A program made the position numbers and the translations under genes. Under the pieces are notes generated by a model. That model was given only the letters and a program-made list of their open reading frames with translations. It was not told the origin of the DNA and ran no database searches. From Chthonobacter rhizosphaerae (GTDB lineage Bacteria; Pseudomonadota; Alphaproteobacteria; Rhizobiales; Pleomorphomonadaceae): a stretch of DNA of 64,000 bases. Positions 58,621 through 64,000 of the stretch are shown one piece after another (position 1 is the first letter of the stretch; every line of letters starts with the position of its first letter). The DNA lies in contig NZ_JACDIS010000001.1 of NCBI RefSeq assembly GCF_013839525.1, positions 620,001-684,000 on the forward strand, read 5' to 3'.

Positions 58621-58645
58621 GAGCCCCGGCCGATGACCGGGGCTC
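58621..58645. terminator. Hairpin between convergent GH13 and Gly/Ser-rich protein genes
   Basis: GAGCCCCGG (58621-58629) pairs with CCGGGGCTC (58637-58645), 7-nt loop. It could terminate both converging transcripts. Confidence 0.6.
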
Positions 58646-58681
58646 GCCGACGGACGCGCCGTTGAAGATGGGAGCGGACGT

Positions 58682-59467
58682 TCAGCCCTGGCCGGGCGTG
58701 CTCGGCTTGGTGCCGCCGGGGCGGGCCTGGTCGCGGGCATTGTCCGGACCGCCCTTGCGGGCCGGACTGTCCGGGCCGGCCGACCCCGACGTGCCGGACG
58801 ACGAGCTGCCACCGGAGGTGGAGCTGCCACCGGAGGTGGAGCCGCCACCAGAAATGGAGGGCCCGCCGGTGGTCGACGAGGTACCGCCCGTCGTCTGGCC
58901 GCCGGCGCCGGACGACCCGCCGCCGGACGTCCCTCCGCTGGAGGCCGACCCACCACCCGTCGTCTGTCCGCCACCCGTCGTCTGGCTGCCGGAGGTGGAC
59001 GAGGAGCCGCGCGTGGTCGCCGGGCTGGACGACGGCCCGCCCGCTCCGACGGACCCACCGGCGGGGGACGACGACCCGCCGCCCAGGGAGCCACCCGCCG
59101 TTGCCGCTGAGCCGCCGACGCCCGTGGACCCGCCCATGGCGGACGCGCCGCTGCCCGTGGCCGGTCCGGAGGGAGCCGGACTGTAGCGGGACGCGAGAGC
59201 GTCGGCCCGCGCGCCGGACGGCTGCTGGCTCTCATTGTCGAACGACAGGGAGCGCCCGTTGACGCCCATCCAGGCGAGCGTTCCGCCGGCGGCCGCCCCG
59301 AGCAGGCCGATCAGCCCGCCACGGCGCAGCCCCCAGTGGACCAGGAGGCTGCCGCCGAAGACGGCGGCGATACGGTCGGTCCGGTCGAGCGGGGCGCCGC
59401 CGGAGGCGGTCGATCCGACACCGTGACGCAGGCTGCGGCTCTCCAGGTCTGACAGGTCGCGCGGCAT
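58682..59467 (-). CDS. Membrane protein with DUF2892-like hairpin and long Gly/Ser/Thr-rich tail
   Basis: A 261-residue protein. After MPRDLSDLESRSL, residues about 30-80 hold two hydrophobic segments (RIAAVFGGSLLVHWGLRRGG and LIGLLGAAAGGTLAWMGVNG), the pattern of DUF2892/YgaP-like membrane hairpins. Residues about 95-245 are almost only Gly, Ser, Thr, Ala and Pro with repeats such as SGGSSTSGGSS and QTTGGGQTTGGG. The charged C-terminus (PARKGGPDNARDQARPGG) is different again. The tail is likely disordered. Base composition matches neighbours. Function unknown; the ATG at 59465-59467 fits the family opening. Confidence 0.7.
   Translation of the reverse strand: MPRDLSDLESRSLRHGVGSTASGGAPLDRTDRIAAVFGGSLLVHWGLRRGGLIGLLGAAAGGTLAWMGVNGRSLSFDNESQQPSGARADALASRYSPAPSGPATGSGASAMGGSTGVGGSAATAGGSLGGGSSSPAGGSVGAGGPSSSPATTRGSSSTSGSQTTGGGQTTGGGSASSGGTSGGGSSGAGGQTTGGTSSTTGGPSISGGGSTSGGSSTSGGSSSSGTSGSAGPDSPARKGGPDNARDQARPGGTKPSTPGQG
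58803..58856. repeat. Tandem repeat, 3 x 18 bp, in the Gly/Ser-rich gene
   Basis: GAGCTGCCACCGGAGGTG is present exactly at 58803 and 58821 and in altered form at 58839 (plus-strand reading). On the coding strand it specifies the STSGGSS repeats. Confidence 0.85.
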
Positions 59468-60037
59468 GGTCTGTCTCCGACTGTCCACCCCGGTCGGGGG
59501 CGGGCGTTGCTTGTCCAAGCGATGAACCCGGAGGTGCGGCCTTCCGTTCCGAGCCCGTCCGGGGCGGCGACCGCATGCGACACGCATGTGCCGACGACTT
59601 GCCAATTCAGACATGACGATCGTTGTTTCGCGCGCCGCGTTTCCAGATCTTCGATGGCTTTCCGCCTGTCTTCATCCATTTGGCGCATGACCATGCGCCG
59701 ATCACTTCGTCATGAGTACGGAGTGCAGCTGGACGGGACCGAAGAGAAACACGGAACAGCCGAGTATCGGTGAGGACCCGCGGGACGGTCTGACTGGGAG
59801 AAGGGCGGCCAAGACCCTCTCCTATAAGAGAAATTAACTTTCGACTGCGACCCTGCCGGTCTCGGTACTCCCGGCGGCGGTCGAGGCGCGAGACGCGTCG
59901 GACCCGTGGGCCGGGCCCGCCGGGGCCTGTCTGGACGGCCGGATCCGCCGGCCGTCCGTCCCCCAGGAGCCGGCGACGCCGCCGGCAGCACGACCGCCGC
60001 CCACCGCCCGGGCGACCGTCCAAGCCGCAGGTGCGCC
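59468..60037. other. 570-bp intergenic region upstream of the GGDEF-EAL gene
   Basis: No gene is firmly supported. A minus-strand frame from about 59694 begins MVMRQMDEDRRKAIEDLETR, which looks gene-like for about 25 codons but then turns into Arg/Pro-rich sequence and runs into the next gene (see findings). An AT-rich patch CCTATAAGAGAAATTAAC at 59821-59838 contains TATAAG and half of a CtrA box and is the best promoter candidate for the plus-strand gene. Confidence 0.45.
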
Positions 60038-62191
60038 ATGCCGACGATCGTCATCCTGGATGATCAGATCACCAACCAGAAGATCTTCGCCAAGATGGCG
60101 GCGACGATCGGGGAGGACGTGGAGGTCTTCACCTTCGGGGACGCCGACAAGGCGCTCGCCTTCGCGGCCGAGCGGGTGCCGGACCTCGTCGTGACCGACT
60201 ACGAGATGCCCGGCATGAACGGCGCGGACTTCATCCGCCGCCTGCGCGCGGTGGCGGAGCTCGCCGACGTGCCGGTGATCGTCGTGACGGTGTTCGAGGA
60301 GCGCTCCTTCCGTCTCGCGGCCCTCGACGCCGGCGCCACCGACTTCCTGCAGAGCCCGGTGGACCGGCGCGAGTTCGCCGCGAGGGCGCGCAACCTCCTG
60401 AAGCTCCGCCGCCAGCAGCAGGAGCTGGAGACCCGGGCCGTGACCCTGGAGAAGCGGCTCCACGAGAGCGAGCGGACGCTGGAGCGGGCGATCCGCGATT
60501 CCAGCGAGCGCCTCGCCCAGGTCATCGACACCGTCCCGGCCATGGTGAGCGCCACCGACCGGTTCGGCCGCCTCCTGTTCATGAACGGCTTCCAGGCCCG
60601 GCTCATCGGAGTGGACCCCGCGGCCGTCGCCGGGCGCCGTCTGACCGAGATCCACGGCGACGAGAAGGGCGAGCGGGCGGCCGCCCTCGACCGCATGGTG
60701 ATGGGCAAGGGCGAGCCGATCCGCAACCTGGAGGAGGAGATCGTCGACGCCAGCGGCGCCCGGCGCTGGTTCCTGACCACCAAGTCGCCGCTCCGGGATG
60801 CGTTCGACCGGATCGCCGGCGTGGTGACCTCGTCCCTGGAGATCACCGAGCGCAAGGCGACCGAGACCCACCTCCACTACATCGCCCACCACGACCAGCT
60901 GACCGGATTGCAGAACCGCACCGCGCTCGCCGCGCGCCTGCGGCTGGAAGTCGCGCGCGCCCGCCGGGGCGAGCGGACCTTCGCGCTTCACCTGATCGAC
61001 CTCGACCAGTTCAAGAGCGTCAACGACGTCCTCGGCCACCCGATCGGCGACGCCCTTCTCGGCCTCGTGGCCGATCGTCTGCGCACGCTCGAAGGCGACG
61101 GGGCCGCCATCGCCCGCCTGGGCGGCGACGAGTTCGCCGTGCTGCAGACGAACGTGACGGACATGGAGTCCGCCGCGGATCTCGGCCGGGCCATCTGCGC
61201 CCTCATCGGCCAGCCGTTCCGGATCGGCGACACGCCCATCACGACGGCGGCGAGCGTCGGCATCGCGGTCTTCCCGCACGACGGCACGGACTACGAGGAG
61301 CTGTTCCGCAACGCCGACCTCGCCATGTACCGCGCCAAGGGCTCCGGCGGCGGCCGGCACTGCTTCTACGCCTCCGACATGGCCGTCAGGGTGCGCCAGT
61401 CGGCGGTTCTGGACCAGGCCCTCCGCGAAGCCCTGGAGAAGGGCGAGTTCCTCCTCTACTACCAGCCGCAGGTGGACGCCCGGAGCGGCGACATCGTGGG
61501 CGCCGAGGCGCTGATCCGCTGGCGGCGCGGCGACGGCCGGATCGAGACGCCGGTCGCCTTCCTGCGCCGGGCGGAGGAGAACGGCATGATGCTGCCGATC
61601 TCCGGCTTCGTCATGCGCGAGGCCTGCCGCCAGGCCGCCGCCTGGAAGCGCCAGGGCCTGCCGCCGCTGCGCATGAGCATCAACATCTCGCCGGTGCAGT
61701 TCCGCGGCCGCAGCCTGCCGCTGCAGATCGCCTCGCTGATCGGCGAGACCGGCATCGACCCGGCGCTCCTCGACCTGGAGCTGACCGAGACCACCGTCAT
61801 GGAGGACCTGGAGGCGGTGGCCGAGCAGTTGGCCGAGATCCGCGCCCTCGGGGTGACCATCTCGATCGACGACTTCGGCACCGGCTTCTCCTCCCTCGCC
61901 TACGTGAAGCGCTTCCCCGCCGATCGGCTGAAGATCGACCAGGCGTTCGTGCGCGACCTGATCGACGACCCGAGCGACGCCGCCATCGTGCGGGCGATCG
62001 TCAACCTCGGCCACAGCCTGGGCATGGGCGTGGTGGCGGAAGGGGTGGAGACGGAAGCCCAGGCCGAGAGGCTGCGCGAGGAACGGTGCGACGAGTTGCA
62101 GGGCTACCATTTCGGCCGTCCCATGCCGCCGGACGACTTCGCGGCGCTGTTCGGCGTCCGGACCGCCAACCGGAACGGACAGGCCCGATGA
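60038..62191 (+). CDS. REC-PAS-GGDEF-EAL cyclic-di-GMP signalling protein
   Basis: A 717-residue cytoplasmic response regulator. The receiver domain (1-125) has phospho-acceptor D54 (LVVTDYEMPGMNG) and a Ser-Pro in place of the usual Lys-Pro motif (DFLQSPVD). A coiled coil (about 125-165) and PAS domain (about 165-285) follow. The GGDEF domain has an intact GGDEF at 362-366 (RLGGDEFAVLQ). The EAL domain has E490-A-L (GAEALIRW), NISPVQFRG, SIDDFGTGFSSLAY and EGVET, all consistent with phosphodiesterase activity. So both synthesis and breakdown of cyclic-di-GMP look possible. The ATG at 60038 begins the REC domain exactly. Its stop overlaps the start of the RpfC-like kinase (ATGA). Confidence 0.94.
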   Translation: MPTIVILDDQITNQKIFAKMAATIGEDVEVFTFGDADKALAFAAERVPDLVVTDYEMPGMNGADFIRRLRAVAELADVPVIVVTVFEERSFRLAALDAGATDFLQSPVDRREFAARARNLLKLRRQQQELETRAVTLEKRLHESERTLERAIRDSSERLAQVIDTVPAMVSATDRFGRLLFMNGFQARLIGVDPAAVAGRRLTEIHGDEKGERAAALDRMVMGKGEPIRNLEEEIVDASGARRWFLTTKSPLRDAFDRIAGVVTSSLEITERKATETHLHYIAHHDQLTGLQNRTALAARLRLEVARARRGERTFALHLIDLDQFKSVNDVLGHPIGDALLGLVADRLRTLEGDGAAIARLGGDEFAVLQTNVTDMESAADLGRAICALIGQPFRIGDTPITTAASVGIAVFPHDGTDYEELFRNADLAMYRAKGSGGGRHCFYASDMAVRVRQSAVLDQALREALEKGEFLLYYQPQVDARSGDIVGAEALIRWRRGDGRIETPVAFLRRAEENGMMLPISGFVMREACRQAAAWKRQGLPPLRMSINISPVQFRGRSLPLQIASLIGETGIDPALLDLELTETTVMEDLEAVAEQLAEIRALGVTISIDDFGTGFSSLAYVKRFPADRLKIDQAFVRDLIDDPSDAAIVRAIVNLGHSLGMGVVAEGVETEAQAERLREERCDELQGYHFGRPMPPDDFAALFGVRTANRNGQAR

Positions 62192-64000
62192 CAGGCTTCC
62201 GTTTCCGGCCGCTCCGGGCTCTCGGCCACACGGTCGGCCGCATGCGGCGGCGCCTGCGGCAGCGGCCCGACAGCGAACACGAGATGACGCTGAACCGGCT
62301 GGCCTTCGCCGGCCTGGTGGTCGGCTGGCTGTCCGTCGCCACCGCCCTCGGCGACGCGAGCGCGGCCGCCATGCTGGACCAGACGGCCCTCGCCTTCCTG
62401 GTCTTCTTCGCCGTCGCCATCGGGATCTTCTGCCACATCCTCGCCTACCCGGGGGAGTCGGTCGCCCGCCGGCTGTTCGCCATGGTGGCGGACTTCGCCA
62501 TGATCTCCGCCGCCGCCGCCGCAGGGGGCGACAGCACGGGCTTCTTCTACCCCCTCTATCTGTGGACCGTGTTCGGCAACGGCTTCCGGTTCGGCATTCC
62601 CTATCTCAACGCGTCCATGATCATCGCCCTCGTGGGGCTCGCGACCGCGCTCCACGAGACCGGCTACTGGCGCGAGCACGTCGGCATGACGGTCGGCATG
62701 CTGGCCGGCCTCGTCATCCTGCCGCTCTACGCGGGCGTCCTCATCCGCAAGCTCCGGGAGGCCAAGCGCGTCGCCGAGGAGGCGAGCCAGGCCAAGAGCC
62801 TGTTCCTGGCGAGCGTCGGCCACGAGCTGCGCACGCCGCTGAACGCCGTCATCGGGCTGTCGGACCTTCTCGGCCGCGAGGCCCTGACCCGCGGACAGGC
62901 CGAGATGGTGGAGACGATCGCCCAGTCGGGCCGGTCGCTTCTCACCCTCATCAACGCGCTCCTGGACTTCTCGCGCCTGGAAGCCGGCCGCATGCCGACG
63001 GTGGTGAACAGCTTCACCCTGTCGGAGATGGTCGATCGCGTCGCCGCCATGCTGCGCGTGGAGGCGGACCGAAAGGGTCTCGCCTTCGACGTCTCCATCG
63101 CGCCAAACGTGCCGGCGCGGCTCGTGGCGGACGAGCGCCACCTGGAGGAGGTGCTGGTCAACCTCGCGTCCAACGCGGTCAAGTTCACCGAGAGGGGCCG
63201 GGTCGCCATCGCGGTCGACCGCCTGGATGGGGACGACGGCCGCGACCGCGCGACGCTGCGCGTCGCCGTCTCCGACACCGGCATCGGCATCGCCCCGGAG
63301 GCGCAGGAACGGGTGTTCGAACGCTTCACCCAGGCGGACGAGACCATCATCGACCGTTTCGGCGGCACCGGCCTCGGCCTTGCGATCTGCAAGCAGCTGG
63401 TGGAGCTGATGGGCGGGCGCATGGGCCTCGTCAGCGAGCCCGGCCGGGGCAGCACCTTCTTCTTCGAGCTGGAGACCGGGATCGCGGCGCCGGTCGATCC
63501 GGCCGAGGCGGCAGCCAGGGCCGAGCCGGACCTGCCGCGCCTGCCGTCCCTGTCGGTTCTCGTGGCGGAGGACAACCGCACCAACCAGATGGTGATCTGC
63601 AAGATGCTGGAGGCCGCCGGCCACCGCCCGACCACGGCGGACGACGGCGAAATGGCGCTCTCGCTCCTGCGCGAGCAGTCGTTCGACCTGGTGCTGATGG
63701 ACGTCAACATGCCGGTTCTCAACGGCATCGAGGCCACCAAGCTGTGGCGCTTCATGTCGCTCGGCCGGCCGCGCACCCCGATCGTGGCGCTGACCGCGGA
63801 CGCGACGCCGGAGGCGCGCGCCCGCTGCCTGGATGCCGGCATGGACGCCTGCGCCACCAAGCCCATCGACGGGCGCCGGCTGGTGGAGGTGATCGCCTCC
63901 GTGCTGCCCGCCGGCATGACGGACGCGCCTTCCAAGGGCCCGATCGACGCCCTGGAGGCCGAGGCTGACCCCCTGGCGGGCATGCCGGGCGGCCGCCCGC
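62188..64000 (+). CDS. RpfC-like hybrid sensor histidine kinase, 3' end outside the window
   Basis: At least 604 codons. About 40 basic residues precede a membrane domain of roughly five helices (about 38-185), including FFYPLYLWTVFGNGFRFGIP, which is the RpfC-type sensory region. The kinase core has H212 in LASVGHELRTPLNAVIGLSD, NLASNAVKFTERGRV, DTGIGIAPEAQ and FGGTGLGLAICKQL. A receiver domain follows (about 452-570) with D505 (LVLMDVNMPVLNG) and the RpfC-like PIVALTADATPEARARC. An Hpt domain may follow beyond base 64000. It is translationally coupled to the upstream REC-PAS-GGDEF-EAL gene, its likely phosphorelay target. Confidence 0.9.
   Translation, partial: MTGFRFRPLRALGHTVGRMRRRLRQRPDSEHEMTLNRLAFAGLVVGWLSVATALGDASAAAMLDQTALAFLVFFAVAIGIFCHILAYPGESVARRLFAMVADFAMISAAAAAGGDSTGFFYPLYLWTVFGNGFRFGIPYLNASMIIALVGLATALHETGYWREHVGMTVGMLAGLVILPLYAGVLIRKLREAKRVAEEASQAKSLFLASVGHELRTPLNAVIGLSDLLGREALTRGQAEMVETIAQSGRSLLTLINALLDFSRLEAGRMPTVVNSFTLSEMVDRVAAMLRVEADRKGLAFDVSIAPNVPARLVADERHLEEVLVNLASNAVKFTERGRVAIAVDRLDGDDGRDRATLRVAVSDTGIGIAPEAQERVFERFTQADETIIDRFGGTGLGLAICKQLVELMGGRMGLVSEPGRGSTFFFELETGIAAPVDPAEAAARAEPDLPRLPSLSVLVAEDNRTNQMVICKMLEAAGHRPTTADDGEMALSLLREQSFDLVLMDVNMPVLNGIEATKLWRFMSLGRPRTPIVALTADATPEARARCLDAGMDACATKPIDGRRLVEVIASVLPAGMTDAPSKGPIDALEAEADPLAGMPGGRP

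Noticed and set aside
58923-58994. CRISPR-like alternation of repeats in the Gly/Ser-rich gene
   Set aside because: The repeats are in-frame coding repeats of 14-18 bp without unique spacers of constant length.

Overview
The window is a high-GC, gene-dense chromosomal segment of an alphaproteobacterium, most likely of the order Hyphomicrobiales (Rhizobiales). The main reasons are the conserved runs rplU-rpmA-(GNAT)-obgE-proB-proA-nadD-rsfS-rlmH-envC-like-ctpA-(divergent polysaccharide deacetylase)-rppH, priA-atpHAGDC without F0 genes, carbonic anhydrase-leuB, and aminotransferase-ftsK-lolA. HWE/HisKA_2 sensor kinases and a full CtrA-type box (TTAA-N7-TTAAC) fit the same group. I saw no rRNA, tRNA, CRISPR array, insertion sequence or prophage.

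Layout. 1-6.3 kb is an accessory-looking catabolic island: three amidohydrolases, a CMP/guanine-type deaminase, a creatininase and an SDR oxidoreductase. A good sigma-54 promoter lies in front of the deaminase-amidohydrolase unit, which suggests nitrogen scavenging from creatinine, pyrimidines or purines. 6.5-9.2 kb holds a Crp/Fnr regulator, an HWE kinase and a 32-residue membrane peptide. 9.3-12.9 kb encodes a Tat-exported-type molybdenum hydroxylase pair and two small orphan proteins. 13-28 kb is the core translation, proline and NAD synthesis, and envelope run, ending in two adjacent Nudix genes and a FlhE-like exported protein. 28-35.5 kb is the F1 ATP synthase operon plus priA on the minus strand. 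35.7-44.7 kb holds pdxY, a DUF429 gene, carbonic anhydrase, leuB, an exonuclease III gene, a cNMP-binding protein, a response regulator, an L,D-transpeptidase, a UbiH-type hydroxylase and tesB. 45-47.6 kb is glnK-amtB-glnK behind a sigma-54-like promoter. 48-53 kb is aminotransferase-ftsK-lolA. 53-58.5 kb holds a second sensor kinase, treZ and a GH13 glucosidase. 58.7-64 kb has a Gly/Ser-rich membrane protein, then a REC-PAS-GGDEF-EAL protein translationally coupled to an RpfC-like hybrid kinase that runs off the window.

How the parts fit. Nitrogen acquisition appears twice, as the sigma-54-linked deaminase island and the glnK-amtB locus. Envelope and division functions are also linked (EnvC-like, CtpA, L,D-transpeptidase, LolA, FtsK). 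The left island and the signalling genes at the right end look most strain-specific.

The main unexplained structure is at the DNA level. Several spacers contain short tandem arrays (13, 14, 19 and 30 bp units), and the same 12-bp hairpin arm occurs in two spacers of the atp operon. The strongest protein-level surprises are the FlhE-like gene beside rppH and the RpfC-like kinase paired with a cyclic-di-GMP enzyme.
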